A stretch of 64,000 nt of DNA from Tardiphaga robiniae (lineage in GTDB: Bacteria > Pseudomonadota > Alphaproteobacteria > Rhizobiales > Xanthobacteraceae): contig NZ_JABMCJ010000093.1 of the NCBI RefSeq assembly GCF_013359755.1, forward strand, positions 358,565-422,564, read 5' to 3'. Under the pieces are notes generated by a model. The model did not search any database. It was not told where the DNA came from and saw only the letters and a list, made by a program, of their open reading frames with translations. Shown here one piece after another: positions 8,853-17,930 of this stretch. The first letter of the stretch is position 1. Every line of letters starts with the position of its first letter. The position numbers were made by a program, and so were the translations under genes.

Positions 8853-9927
8853 AGATGCGCTCCGCGAATTTGGTGGTGTCGGTTGACGGCTTGAACACGG
8901 AAACCGTCTTGAGATCGTCAGCGTAGGATTTCAGCTCGCGCTTCAGCGCATCGCCCACGGGGTGATGATGATGGGTGTGATACTTCACCATACCCAGCAG
9001 ATCTTCGACGGTGGCATTCTTCGGCGCATAGGGCTGGAACGACTTCGCAGCCTTCTCAGGATTCTGCGATGCGAACATTGCGGCATCGAGCAATGCCTGC
9101 GTCAGGCCGCGCGCGACCAGTGGATCGTCACGCAGTAGGCTGCCACGCACACCGACGATGCAGCAGCTGATATCCTTGTAGGGGCCATCGAGATTGGAGC
9201 CGACTTCCTTCAGCTCGCCATCCTTGAGCCAGAGATAGGCCAGCGGATCGGAGGCGAGCCCGATTTGTGCTTCGCCCTTCTCCACGGCGAGCCGCACGAG
9301 GTTGCCGGGATATTGCCGCCACTCGACGTCCTTGTCCGGATTAAGTCCGGCTTTCGCGAGCTGGATCGAGAAGAAGTTCTTGTCGGGGCCGGCCATATCG
9401 CCGACGGCGATGGTCTTGCCCTTGAAATCCGCAACGCTCTTCACCTCCGACTTCGCCGGCGCCAGCGCGCGCAGGCAGCCGCCATGGGTACCGGCGACGA
9501 TCTTGACGTCGAAGCCCTGCTCCAACGGCTTCAGCCAGCGCAGCGCCATACCCAGGCCCGCATCGGATTTCCCCGTGGCGATGGCTTCGAGAAGCTGGTC
9601 CGTCGAGCCGCTGTAATTGACCAGCTCGACATCGAGGTTCTGCTTCTGGAAGAAGCCATGATCGATGGCGACCGGCAGCGGCGCAAGGCAGACCGCGCCG
9701 GCATTCCAGGAGAGCTTCAATTTACGCGGTGCACCGGTGAGCGCGGGCGCCTCCGATGCGGTCCTGCAGATTGGAAATTCGGAAAAATCGATGGGTGACG
9801 CCTGCCGGAACGGGAACGCCTGCGCGCCCCATACGCCGAGTGGTGCGGCCAATGCTGCTGCAGCGCCGCCGCGCAGCAGCGACCGGCGATCCATCAGCGG
9901 CTTGCGGTTGTGATCATCGTTCGACAT
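8830..9927 (-). CDS. ABC transporter substrate-binding protein, Tat-exported, CmpA/NrtA-like fold
   Basis: Periplasmic receptor of the second importer, 365 residues. Start at 9927 is chosen because AAGGAG sits 7 bases before it; an ATG at 9969 lacks this. The N-terminus is a Tat signal (DRRSLLRGGAAAALAAPLG, cleavage near AQA-F). The body has LKLSWNAGAVCLAPLPVAID, the SGSTDQLLEAI region and GLASDPLAYLWL. A short His-rich stretch HTHHHHP lies about 60 residues from the C-terminus and may bind a metal. It is the first gene of the leftward transport block and probably carries its promoter upstream (9928-10240). Confidence 0.83.
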   Translation of the reverse strand: MSNDDHNRKPLMDRRSLLRGGAAAALAAPLGVWGAQAFPFRQASPIDFSEFPICRTASEAPALTGAPRKLKLSWNAGAVCLAPLPVAIDHGFFQKQNLDVELVNYSGSTDQLLEAIATGKSDAGLGMALRWLKPLEQGFDVKIVAGTHGGCLRALAPAKSEVKSVADFKGKTIAVGDMAGPDKNFFSIQLAKAGLNPDKDVEWRQYPGNLVRLAVEKGEAQIGLASDPLAYLWLKDGELKEVGSNLDGPYKDISCCIVGVRGSLLRDDPLVARGLTQALLDAAMFASQNPEKAAKSFQPYAPKNATVEDLLGMVKYHTHHHHPVGDALKRELKSYADDLKTVSVFKPSTDTTKFAERIYADVFRV

Positions 9928-10365
9928 CTGGTCTCCTTGCGATCGGCACAGCGCTGCCCATGGCCGCAACGGATGGTGTTGCGGCTCGCGCTGATGCGAT
10001 GGTCAATGTGTTGAGTGGAAGCTCAGCCGTGAGAGTCCGCCGACTCCCGCCCCTGTGATTTCGATGGTACGAGGATGCGCAGCGCGGCGGCTTCGGTCAA
10101 TAAAATGGAATTTTGAATGTCGCGCAGGTTGGAGAGATTATCTCCAATGAGAGCAGCGCCGGGAGAGAACGCAATTTATCGCTGAGGAAGCGTTCTACTG
10201 ATGACGCAGTTGAAGCAAAACAGTTCTCTCGCAAACGCGCGCTCCCCTCATGGTGAGGAGGCGCGAAGCGCCGTCTCGAACCATGAGATGCCGGCGCTCC
10301 GAGTCTGCGGCCATCCTTCGAGACGCCCGCTAACGGCGGGCTCCTCAGGATGAGGGCTAGAGATA
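9928..10365. other. Intergenic region: promoter side of the transport block plus a palindromic repeat
   Basis: About 440 bases without a convincing gene. The part next to the binding-protein gene (9928-10130) is AT-richer and should hold its promoter, but no operator stands out. The part from 10243 to 10356 is a palindromic repeat described separately. Short reading frames here are not supported by codon use or homology. Confidence 0.6.
10243..10356. repeat. Palindromic repeat, CTCATSVTGAGGAG family
   Basis: Two hairpin-forming halves. The first is CCCTCATGGTGAGGAGGCGC followed by an inverted copy around CGTCTCGAACCATGAG. The second runs from CCATCCTTCGAGACGCC through GGGCTCCTCAGGATGAGGG. 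The second half shares CCATCCTTCGAGACG and CTCCTCAGGATGAGG with the element at 33673-33789, so both are copies of one dispersed family. It lies just downstream of the sulfite reductase gene and may help end transcription. Confidence 0.8.
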
Positions 10366-11973
10366 TCAATATACGTCGAGCTGAAACCGCCCCTTCTTCT
10401 TCAGCTCACTGACGAACGTCACCGCTTCATCAGTCGAACGCGCGCCATGCTGGGCGGCGATATCGACCAGAGCCCGCTCCACATCCTTGGCCATGCGCTT
10501 GGCATCGCCGCAGACATAGACATGAGCGCCTTCGGCGAGCCACGTCCAGACGTCGCGGCCGACCTCACGCATGCGATCCTGCACGTAGAATTTCTCACCG
10601 GCGTCACGCGACCAGGCCAGCGACAACCGTGTGAGGAAGCCTTCGGTCTTCATGCCATTGAGTTCGTCGGCATAGAAGAAATCCGACCCGCTGCGCTGAT
10701 GGCCGAAGAACAGCCAGTTCTTGCCCGGCGCCTTGGTGGCCTTGCGGTCGTGCAGGAACGCCCTGAATGGCGCGATGCCGGTGCCCGGCCCGACCATGAT
10801 GATCGGCGTCTCCGGATTTTCCGGCAGCGCGAAACCGTGCGCCTTCTGGACATAGACCTTGAGCTCGTCGCCGGGCTGAATGCGATCGGCGAGGAAGCTC
10901 GAGGCCAGACCATGGCGCTTACGCTTGCCGACCATATAGCGAACGATATCGACTGTCAGCGACAGTTTGCCGGGCGTGGCGTTGTGCGATGACGAGATCG
11001 AGTAGAGCCGCGGCTGCAGTGGCTCAAGCGCCTCGATGAAAGCTTCCGGGTGCGGCCGCACGCCGGAGAATTTCTGCAACGCAGCCATCACGTCGAGCGT
11101 CGCGGCATCACCATCGGGGTCCTCGCCCTGGGCCAGTGCGCGTGCCTTGGCGCGCTGCGCTCCGCCGGTGAGATAGGACATCAGCTCGAACAGCGAGTCC
11201 GGTGCCGGGGCCAGCGAGACGTCGTATTGCAGCACTTCACGCAGCGTCTTGCCACGCACCTCCGTCGTATGCGACGCGCCGAGCAGAGCGATGATCTGGT
11301 CGACGTGACCGAGATCGTTCGACGCAAAGATGCCGAAACTGTCGCCGACGACGTAATCGAGGCCGCAGCCCGACAGATCGAAATCGATATGCCAGGTCTC
11401 CTTTTCGGAGCCTTTGCCATTGAGCAGGCGGCGGCCGAGAAACACGGCGGATGCGGGATTGTCGCGCGAGCGCCCGAGCGTCGACGGATCCGGCGCAGCA
11501 ACTTCGACCGGTTCTGCAGCAGCAGGCGTCGCTGCTGCCGCGGGCGCAGCACCCGCCGGCGCCTTGTCGAGCTCTTCATAGAGCGACTTCAGCATCCGCG
11601 CGGTTTCCTTGCCGCCGGGGACGCAGAGATTCAGGCGCGCTTCGGCCTTGGAGGCGATCGCGTCGGAATAGTCGTTGCAGTTATAGCCGCACTGGCCGCA
11701 ATCCTGCTGCGCCATCGCCGCCATCATCTTGCGACGAACCGGCTTGCCCTCGGCGAGCTTCATGCGATCGGCGATCGGCATGGTCTGGTCATGCCACGGC
11801 GCGCCGTCATCTTCTTCCATGATGGCTGCGCCCTGCTCTGCAGAGAGCGGCGTCGCCGGCGCATCGGACAGCAGGCCGGCGAAGAAGCCGTTCAGCCAGG
11901 AGCGTTGCGCTTCCGAGAACGGCGCAGACGCAGGAATGATCTCGAGTTTGGGCGGCGGCGTCATCTGGTTCAT
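10366..11973 (-). CDS. Sulfite reductase flavoprotein subunit (CysJ-like) with an N-terminal Fe-S domain in place of flavodoxin
   Basis: Predicted to pass electrons from NADPH to the sulfite reductase hemoprotein encoded 4 bases upstream by overlap. The C-terminal two thirds is the ferredoxin-NADP reductase/CysJ fold: FAD motif RLYSISSS, then GLASSFLADRI, the NADP-binding MVGPGTGIAPFRAFLHD, and the C-terminal QLDVY with its stacking tyrosine. Unlike E. coli CysJ there is no FMN-flavodoxin domain. Residues 90-121 instead hold Cys92, Cys95, Cys99 and Cys117 (CGQCGYNC ... NLCVPGG), which resembles the single 4Fe-4S domain of RnfB-type proteins. An Ala/Pro-rich linker (about 138-160) joins the two parts. 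Length is 535 residues against 599 for CysJ. Confidence 0.85.
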   Translation of the reverse strand: MNQMTPPPKLEIIPASAPFSEAQRSWLNGFFAGLLSDAPATPLSAEQGAAIMEEDDGAPWHDQTMPIADRMKLAEGKPVRRKMMAAMAQQDCGQCGYNCNDYSDAIASKAEARLNLCVPGGKETARMLKSLYEELDKAPAGAAPAAAATPAAAEPVEVAAPDPSTLGRSRDNPASAVFLGRRLLNGKGSEKETWHIDFDLSGCGLDYVVGDSFGIFASNDLGHVDQIIALLGASHTTEVRGKTLREVLQYDVSLAPAPDSLFELMSYLTGGAQRAKARALAQGEDPDGDAATLDVMAALQKFSGVRPHPEAFIEALEPLQPRLYSISSSHNATPGKLSLTVDIVRYMVGKRKRHGLASSFLADRIQPGDELKVYVQKAHGFALPENPETPIIMVGPGTGIAPFRAFLHDRKATKAPGKNWLFFGHQRSGSDFFYADELNGMKTEGFLTRLSLAWSRDAGEKFYVQDRMREVGRDVWTWLAEGAHVYVCGDAKRMAKDVERALVDIAAQHGARSTDEAVTFVSELKKKGRFQLDVY

Positions 11974-13757
11974 GCGGACACCTGTTCGTCAGCAAGCTTG
12001 CGCAACGAAGCTGCGTCGCGACGGCGCGAGAAAGTGAGGAAGGTCTCGTCCGGCGACGCACGATTGGCGAGATAGGCCTTCAGCAGCCGCTCGACGACGA
12101 CAGGCGCGTCCTCGGACTTGACGTTCTGATAGACCTCCTGCCCCACATCGGCCTGCGGGCCGAAGCCGCCGCCGGTGAAGATGTGGAAACCGTCCACGGT
12201 GTCGTCGCTATCGTCCAGCGCCACGCGCGCACCGATCATGCCGATGTCGCTGATGTAATGCTGCGCGCAGGAATGATGGCAGCCGGTGAGATGGATGTTG
12301 ATCGGCGTATCGACCTCGACGCGCGTATCACACCATTCGGCGATGTTTGTTGCCGTGCGTTTGGTATCCGCATTGCCGAATTTGCAACCGGCGCGGCCGG
12401 TGCAGGCGATCAGGCCGGCGCGGATCTCGGTGGTCTTGATGGCAAGGCCGAGCGCTTCGATGGCTGCAGTCGCCAGCGCAACATTCGCGTCTTTCACACC
12501 GGGGATCAGCAGATTCTGCCACACCGTGAGGCGGATATCGCCGTCGCCGAGATCGGCCGCAATCTTCGAAAGCCCCCGCATCTGATCGGTCGTCACCTTG
12601 CCCAGCGGCAACACGACGCCGATCCAGTTCAGGCCATCCTGCTTCTGCTTGTGCACGCCGACATGCGCCGTGCGGTCGAAGCTTGGGCGCGGCAGCAACG
12701 CGTCCGCCGGAACGCGGGTAAACGGCGCGCCGAGCTTCTCCTCGACGATGGTCAGGAACTTCTCCATGCCCATGCCGTCGATGACGTATTTCAGCCGCGC
12801 TTTAAGCCGGTTAGTACGATCGCCGAGATCGATGAAGACGCGCACGATGGCGTCGGAGACCTTGGTAGAGTCCTCCGGTCTCACGATGATGCCGGTATCG
12901 GTGGCGAAATCCTTGTGGCCGGTGATGCCGCCGATGCCGAGCTTGAACCAGACGCCGGGCGCGACGCCGAAGCCATCTTTCACTTCGACTGCCTGGAAGG
13001 CGATGTCGTTGGTGTCTTCCAGCACGGCGATCTTGCCGGCGCCGTCGAAGGCGACGTTGAATTTGCGCGGCAGGCCATAGAGCGTGCGGTCATTGAGAAT
13101 GTGATAGTGCCACTCGCGCGCATAGGGCCGCGTGTCCAGCAGTTCCTGCGGGTCGATGCCCGCGGTCGGCGTGCCGGTGACGTTGCGGATGTTGTCTGCC
13201 CCGGAGCCGCGTGAGCACAGACCGAGATCCTGGATACCCTCGATCAGTTTCACAGCATTTTTCGGCGGAATCTCGCGCACCTGCAGATTGGCGCGCGTGG
13301 TCACATGGGAAAACGGACCGCAGAGCTCGTCACTGAGATCGGCAAGACCCGCAAGCTGCCAGTGCTTCATGATGCCGTTCGGGATCCGAAGCCGGCACAT
13401 ATAGGAGTCCTGCGTTGGACCCACATAGAAGATGCCGTAATAGCGCCAGCGGAAATTGTCGGCCGGCGATGGCCGTGCATCGATCGCGGCCTGATCGCGC
13501 AGCCGCGGATAGGCGTCGAACGGGTGTTCCTCGCGCTTCCATTTCTCCTGCTCGACCAGCTTCTTGCCCGACGCAATCGTGCGGTCCTGCGCCTTGATAT
13601 GCGGCGCATCCGGTCCGGTCGGCTCCGCATTGGCCTTGGCTGACGCAGCGCCGCCGAGACCCTTGCCGACACGACTGATCTGCAGCCCGGTCGAAAAGCC
13701 TTCCAGGTAGCGCTTCTGTTCGTCAGTAAAGTCGATGGAGAGCGTTTCAATTTTCAT
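11970..13757 (-). CDS. cysI: Sulfite reductase hemoprotein (siroheme, 4Fe-4S)
   Basis: Reduces sulfite to sulfide in cysteine synthesis. The product has about 595 residues from ATG at 13757, which follows an AGGAG site; an in-frame ATG at 13820 would add 21 residues without family support. Two ferredoxin-like half repeats are present, and the siroheme-[4Fe-4S] cysteines lie in CTGRAGCKF (C-x5-C) and GCHHSCAQ (C-x3-C), which is diagnostic. It overlaps the flavoprotein gene by 4 bases. It could also be named as a ferredoxin-type nitrite/sulfite reductase, but the partner flavoprotein and cys neighbours favour assimilatory sulfite reductase. Confidence 0.9.
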   Translation of the reverse strand: MKIETLSIDFTDEQKRYLEGFSTGLQISRVGKGLGGAASAKANAEPTGPDAPHIKAQDRTIASGKKLVEQEKWKREEHPFDAYPRLRDQAAIDARPSPADNFRWRYYGIFYVGPTQDSYMCRLRIPNGIMKHWQLAGLADLSDELCGPFSHVTTRANLQVREIPPKNAVKLIEGIQDLGLCSRGSGADNIRNVTGTPTAGIDPQELLDTRPYAREWHYHILNDRTLYGLPRKFNVAFDGAGKIAVLEDTNDIAFQAVEVKDGFGVAPGVWFKLGIGGITGHKDFATDTGIIVRPEDSTKVSDAIVRVFIDLGDRTNRLKARLKYVIDGMGMEKFLTIVEEKLGAPFTRVPADALLPRPSFDRTAHVGVHKQKQDGLNWIGVVLPLGKVTTDQMRGLSKIAADLGDGDIRLTVWQNLLIPGVKDANVALATAAIEALGLAIKTTEIRAGLIACTGRAGCKFGNADTKRTATNIAEWCDTRVEVDTPINIHLTGCHHSCAQHYISDIGMIGARVALDDSDDTVDGFHIFTGGGFGPQADVGQEVYQNVKSEDAPVVVERLLKAYLANRASPDETFLTFSRRRDAASLRKLADEQVSA

Positions 13758-14231
13758 GCGGGACGAAGCTCCTGCGGGCCACAGCGTGGCTTCAACGGGG
13801 ATAAGGATCGCGGACCGCACAGGCTCAAGTCAGCGCGTCGCGCCGGCTTGAATTCTGAAGCGATCCGATCAGCCTCGTTGCTGCGGAAATCCATCTGAAC
13901 TGGCCGGCGGGCATCAGCGAACGCCGGTTGACTAGAGACATTCAAGTCTCGTGCCAGATCGTCATCGGGGGAAAAATATCAATAAATCAGGGGATTGAGG
14001 TCGAGATCGGGCCGAACCCGGCCGTTCGGTGCCAGCGTTTGTGCACCGCACGCTCAATAATTAGACGGTGGGAACGTCAATGGCAGCTATCGGTGCGAGG
14101 GCCCTTGCGACGAAGGAACCCAGCCTGGCCTCGTGGCCTTTCGGATTTGTCGCCTCGCCAAGAGGAAAGCTGGCAAGCCAGCTTTCCTTGACCTCATCAT
14201 GAGGTGCAACAGTGAGCGCGGGCCTAAGCCG
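13758..14231. other. Intergenic region upstream of cysI
   Basis: About 470 bases with no supported gene. The part near cysI should hold its promoter. GAAAAATAT at 13971-13979 (ATATTTTTC on the coding strand of cysI) is identical to nine bases inside the palindrome between cysH and cysD, which may be a shared regulatory half-site or chance. A strong hairpin (14164-14187) lies behind cysNC. Confidence 0.5.
14164..14187 (-). terminator. Hairpin downstream of cysNC
   Basis: Perfect 11-bp inverted repeat GGAAAGCTGGC / GCCAGCTTTCC with a 2-base AA gap, 45 bases past the cysNC stop. It lacks a clean run of T after the stem, so if it terminates it is not a textbook rho-independent site; it could instead protect the mRNA end. 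Confidence 0.5.
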
Positions 14232-16154
14232 TTAGACCGCCTCGAACGCCGCCAGATCAGCGGCTCCGTCGTCCAGCACTTGCGTCTGCCGCAGCATGTC
14301 CTCGATGCCATCTATCGCGCGCCCCACATCGACCGTCGACGTGTCGATCCGCAACTCGACCGTCTCCGGCGCCTGATAGTCGTTGGCGATACCGGTGAAG
14401 CCCGGCAGGTCGCCGGCGCGGGCCTTGGCGTAATGCCCCTTGGGATCGCGCTGCTCGCAGATCTCCGCCGGAGTCGCGACATAGATCTCGCGAAATGCAG
14501 TATCGACCGCGCTGCGGGCCTCGGCGCGGTCGCCGCGCGAGGGTGAGACTGCCGCGACGATGGCGATATGACCGTTGCGGGCGAGATGGCCGGCCATCTC
14601 CGCCAGCCGCCGGACATTCTCGCTGCGATCGGCGGCGGAGAAGCCGAGGTCGCGATTGAGTCCGGCGCGCAGCGTGTCGCCGTCGAGCAGGATCGGCGAA
14701 CCGCCTTTGGCGAACAGACGGTGCTCCAGCGCCCGCGCCAGCGTCGACTTGCCCGATCCCGGCAATCCCGTGAACCACACCACCGCGCCTTGATGGCGAT
14801 AGCGCGCCGAACGTTCCTCAGGCTGTAGTGCCGACTGCACCGGCACGATGTCCGATGACACGACGCGTTGGGCAGCATCGATGGACAGCACGAGACCGCC
14901 ACCGGCGATCCGGCCGCCGACCTCGATCACGAGACGTCCGGTGCGCGGATTGTCGACATAGCGATCAGCGGCGACCGGTTGCGACAGTGCGATCTCGATT
15001 TCACCGACGTGATTGCGGGCGATCTGCTTGGTTTCGACACTGGCCAGTTCGCCGGGATCGATCGCCTTCTCGATCGCGACTACACGGCCGCGCACTTCGC
15101 GCACGCCGAGCCGCACCAGGATCGACGATCCCGCTGTCAGCGGCTGATCGTGCAGCCAGAAGATCCGCGCCCGCAGTCGTCGCGTATCCGATGGCACCAC
15201 GCCCACATGCGCGATCACGTCGCCGCGCTCGACGAACAGTTCGCGGTCGAGCGTGATACCGACGGATCGCCCTGCCCCGTGCTCGCCTTCCAGCGGGGTC
15301 GCCGACCAGCGCTCCACGCTCTTGATCTTTGCCCGCTTGCCGGCGGGCATGATCACCACATCGTCGCCGACAGCCAGATGACCCGCCTCGATACGCCCGG
15401 CCACGATGCGCCGGTCATCGAACTTGTAGATCGCCTGTACCGGCAGCCGCAGCGGTAATTCATCAAGCGCGAGTGCCGGCTTCAGCGCATCGAGCGCCCC
15501 CACGACTGTCGGCCCGCGATACCAGCCGATACGGTCGGTATGGGTGGCCACGCCATCGCCATCCCGCGCCGAAATCGGAATCACCGCGGCGGGCGTGACG
15601 CCGAGTTCGACGAGATGCGCCGAAATTTCGTCACTGATCGCCTGGAAGCGCACAGCGCTGAAATCGACGCGGTCCATCTTGTTGACGACGACGGCGACCT
15701 GCTTCACGCCCAGGAGATGCAGCAGATAGGCATGGCGCCGGGTCTGATCGCGAACGCCTTCCAGCGCATCGACGATCAGCACGGCGCCATCGGCCTGCGA
15801 TGCACCGGTGATCATGTTACGCAGAAACTCGGCGTGGCCGGGCGCGTCGATCAGAATGACGTCGCGCAATTTGGTGCGGAAGCGGATCTGCGTGGTATCG
15901 ATGGTGATGCCCTGGTCGCGCTCGGTCTGCAGTGCATCGAGCAGGAACGACCATTCGAACGGCATGCCGCGCCGGGCGCTAACCGCTTTCAGCATCTCCA
16001 GCTTGCCATCCGGCAAGCCGCCGGTCTCGTGCAGCAGGCGACCGACCAGCGTCGACTTGCCGTGATCCACATGGCCGACGATGACAATGCGCAGTTGCGG
16101 GCGCGTGGTGCCGTTGGGCATTCCGAGCGAGGTCGGATTGACGGGTTTGGTCAT
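14232..16154 (-). CDS. cysNC: Bifunctional sulfate adenylyltransferase subunit 1 / adenylylsulfate kinase
   Basis: Makes adenylylsulfate from sulfate and ATP with CysD, driven by GTP, and phosphorylates it to PAPS. The 640-residue product starts at ATG 16154, 10 bases after the cysD stop. The N-terminal GTPase has GHVDHGKST (G1), [12 protein letters not shown] (G3) and VNKMDRVD (G4), followed by EF-Tu-like barrels. The C-terminal ~180 residues are APS kinase with [15 protein letters not shown] and the [16 protein letters not shown] region. The fusion is the usual rhizobial NodQ/CysNC arrangement. The reading frame stays open well upstream into cysD, but that part is out-of-frame shadow. Confidence 0.93.
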   Translation of the reverse strand: MTKPVNPTSLGMPNGTTRPQLRIVIVGHVDHGKSTLVGRLLHETGGLPDGKLEMLKAVSARRGMPFEWSFLLDALQTERDQGITIDTTQIRFRTKLRDVILIDAPGHAEFLRNMITGASQADGAVLIVDALEGVRDQTRRHAYLLHLLGVKQVAVVVNKMDRVDFSAVRFQAISDEISAHLVELGVTPAAVIPISARDGDGVATHTDRIGWYRGPTVVGALDALKPALALDELPLRLPVQAIYKFDDRRIVAGRIEAGHLAVGDDVVIMPAGKRAKIKSVERWSATPLEGEHGAGRSVGITLDRELFVERGDVIAHVGVVPSDTRRLRARIFWLHDQPLTAGSSILVRLGVREVRGRVVAIEKAIDPGELASVETKQIARNHVGEIEIALSQPVAADRYVDNPRTGRLVIEVGGRIAGGGLVLSIDAAQRVVSSDIVPVQSALQPEERSARYRHQGAVVWFTGLPGSGKSTLARALEHRLFAKGGSPILLDGDTLRAGLNRDLGFSAADRSENVRRLAEMAGHLARNGHIAIVAAVSPSRGDRAEARSAVDTAFREIYVATPAEICEQRDPKGHYAKARAGDLPGFTGIANDYQAPETVELRIDTSTVDVGRAIDGIEDMLRQTQVLDDGAADLAAFEAV

Positions 16155-16164
16155 GGCATCACCT

Positions 16165-17004
16165 CTACAGATAGCCGGCGACGCGCAGTCGCTCGAAGGC
16201 GTCTTCGGTCTCATGATCGAGTGCGCGGCCGGCGCGCTCGGGAATCGTGGTGCCGTCGAGCTCGACCAGGATTTCGGCAATCGTGCTGGCGGTGGATGCG
16301 ACCGGATTGGTGATGTCGGCATCGCCCAGCGAGCGGTAGCGCTTGCCGTCTTTGGCCAGATAGAGCGGGATGATCGGGATGTTTTCGCGCGCCGTGTAGG
16401 CCCAGATGTCGGCTTCGGTCCAATGCAGGATCGGATGAATGCGCAGATGCGCACCGGGCGGCGGCGAGGCGTTGAACTGGTCCCAGAATTCCGGTGGCTG
16501 GTCGCGCACGTCCCATCCGCCCTCGACACCGCGCGGCGAGAACACACGCTCCTTGGCGCGGGTCGCCTCTTCGTCGCGGCGAATGCCGGCGATCAATCCG
16601 TCGAAGCCGTGCTTCGCCAACGCAAGTTTGAGACCTTCGGTCTTGCGCGCTGCGGAGCGCGCCGCTGGCGGCAGTGTCGGATCGACACTATCGATCGACG
16701 GGCAATATTCGACGGTGAGGTCGAGTCCCCATTCCTTCGAATAGTGATCGCGGAAGGCGTACATCTCCGGAAACTTCTTGCCGGTATCGACATGCAGCGC
16801 GGGGAACGGTACGTGACCGAAGAACGCTTTGCGCGCCAGCCAGATCATGACGTTGGAGTCCTTGCCGAGCGACCACAGCAAGGCCAGCTTCTTCAGCCGG
16901 GCGAAGCCCTCGCGCAGGATGTAGATGCTCTGCGCTTCCAGTTGATCGAGGTGGTCCATCGATACCACGTCCGATCGGACGCGTTCGAGATTGGTCGACG
17001 TCAT
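16165..17004 (-). CDS. cysD: Sulfate adenylyltransferase subunit 2
   Basis: Catalytic ATP pyrophosphatase-type subunit of ATP sulfurylase, acting with CysNC. About 279 residues from ATG at 17004, which has GGAGAAGG five bases before it; an upstream ATG at 17025 has no site. The PP-loop appears as [20 protein letters not shown], followed by [16 protein letters not shown] and the [21 protein letters not shown] region typical of CysD/NodP. It is the first gene of the leftward cysD-cysNC pair and is divergent from cysH across a 216-base promoter region. Confidence 0.94.
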   Translation of the reverse strand: MTSTNLERVRSDVVSMDHLDQLEAQSIYILREGFARLKKLALLWSLGKDSNVMIWLARKAFFGHVPFPALHVDTGKKFPEMYAFRDHYSKEWGLDLTVEYCPSIDSVDPTLPPAARSAARKTEGLKLALAKHGFDGLIAGIRRDEEATRAKERVFSPRGVEGGWDVRDQPPEFWDQFNASPPPGAHLRIHPILHWTEADIWAYTARENIPIIPLYLAKDGKRYRSLGDADITNPVASTASTIAEILVELDGTTIPERAGRALDHETEDAFERLRVAGYL

Positions 17005-17129
17005 ACGCCTTCTCCAGGTCCTCAAAACCGCCGTGAGATTCGCCGTTGCTCACGAAGCGGATACGCTCGGAGAAAGTGCATCTCTGGAACTCGATTTATG
17101 GGGTCAAAAAATCTAAACTGCGCTTCTCA

Positions 17130-17152
17130 AATAGAAAGAATATTTTTCTATT
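17130..17152. promoter_or_regulatory. AT-rich palindrome in the cysD/cysH divergent promoter region
   Basis: Perfect 8-bp inverted repeat, AATAGAAA (17130-17137) and TTTCTATT (17145-17152), around a 7-base AT-rich centre GAATATT. It sits 126 bases upstream of cysD and 69 bases upstream of cysH, where one regulator could control both. The flanking 100 bases are strikingly AT-rich compared with the genome. A LysR-type (CysB-like) or other sulfur regulator is the natural candidate, but no regulator gene of that kind is in the window. Confidence 0.55.
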
Positions 17153-17220
17153 AAGTGGCGACAAACAACTGATATATAGAATCTTATTCCAGTCAAGCTG
17201 GATGTGTTGAGGAGTTCGAG

Positions 17221-17922
17221 ATGCTGTCGCCCGGAGCCGTCGCAAGTGCTGTCCAATACGATCAAGCGCTGCAATCCGCCTCGCCCGCCGAGGTGATTGC
17301 TGCGGCGCTCGATGTCGTGGGCCGCGATAGACTCGCGCTGGTATCGTCGTTTGGCACGGAGTCCGCGGCGTTGCTGAAGGTGATGGCCGATGTCGATCCC
17401 GCCATCCCCGTGCTGTTTCTCGACACCGGCTGGATGTTCGAGGAGACACTCGCCTATCGCGACCAATTGATCCTGACGCTGGGCCTGCGCGACGTGCGAA
17501 CGATCCGCCCCGCAGTAGATGCGCTTGCCGCTCACGACAGCGATGGGGATTTGTGGTCGTCCGATCCCGACACCTGCTGCCGGATCCGGAAGGTCGAGCC
17601 GCTGGCGCAGACGCTGACGCCGTTCAGCGCCTGGATCAACGGCCGCAAACGATTTCAGGGCGCATCGCGCGCCGTCATTCCCGTCGTCGAGGATGATGGT
17701 TCAAAATTGAAATTCAATCCATTCGCCAACGTCACGCCGGACGAGATCGGGCTGATCTATGCGTCGGCGAAGCTGCCGCCGCATCCGCTCATAGCCTCAG
17801 GCTTTGCGTCGGTCGGCTGCATGCCCTGCACGTCCCGCACCGCGCCTGGCGAGGACCCCCGCGCCGGCCGCTGGCGCGGCCGCGCCAAAACGGAATGCGG
17901 CATCCACACATCGGCGAACTGA
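17221..17922 (+). CDS. cysH: Adenylylsulfate (APS) / PAPS reductase
   Basis: Reduces activated sulfate to sulfite with thioredoxin. The 233-residue product has a PP-loop-like VSSFGTESAALLKV, the FLDTGWMFEET motif, and the cysteines Cys119-Cys120 with Cys200 and Cys203 that bind a 4Fe-4S cluster in assimilatory APS reductases; the catalytic cysteine is Cys226 in ECGIHT. The four cluster cysteines point to APS as the direct substrate, making the PAPS made by CysC non-obligate, as in other Rhizobiales. It is divergent from cysD and ends 8 bases before the nasS stop on the other strand. Confidence 0.92.
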   Translation: MLSPGAVASAVQYDQALQSASPAEVIAAALDVVGRDRLALVSSFGTESAALLKVMADVDPAIPVLFLDTGWMFEETLAYRDQLILTLGLRDVRTIRPAVDALAAHDSDGDLWSSDPDTCCRIRKVEPLAQTLTPFSAWINGRKRFQGASRAVIPVVEDDGSKLKFNPFANVTPDEIGLIYASAKLPPHPLIASGFASVGCMPCTSRTAPGEDPRAGRWRGRAKTECGIHTSAN

Positions 17923-17930
17923 CGCCGCCG

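Noticed and set aside
9002..9100. Metal-responsive role for the His-rich stretch of the binding protein
   Set aside because: HTHHHHP is striking but a single short motif in a NitT/TauT receptor does not support a metal-uptake assignment.
16155..16547. N-terminal extension of cysNC by 131 codons
   Set aside because: This part overlaps cysD in another frame and is Ser/Arg/Pro-rich nonsense; the ATG at 16154 gives the family start 10 bases after cysD.
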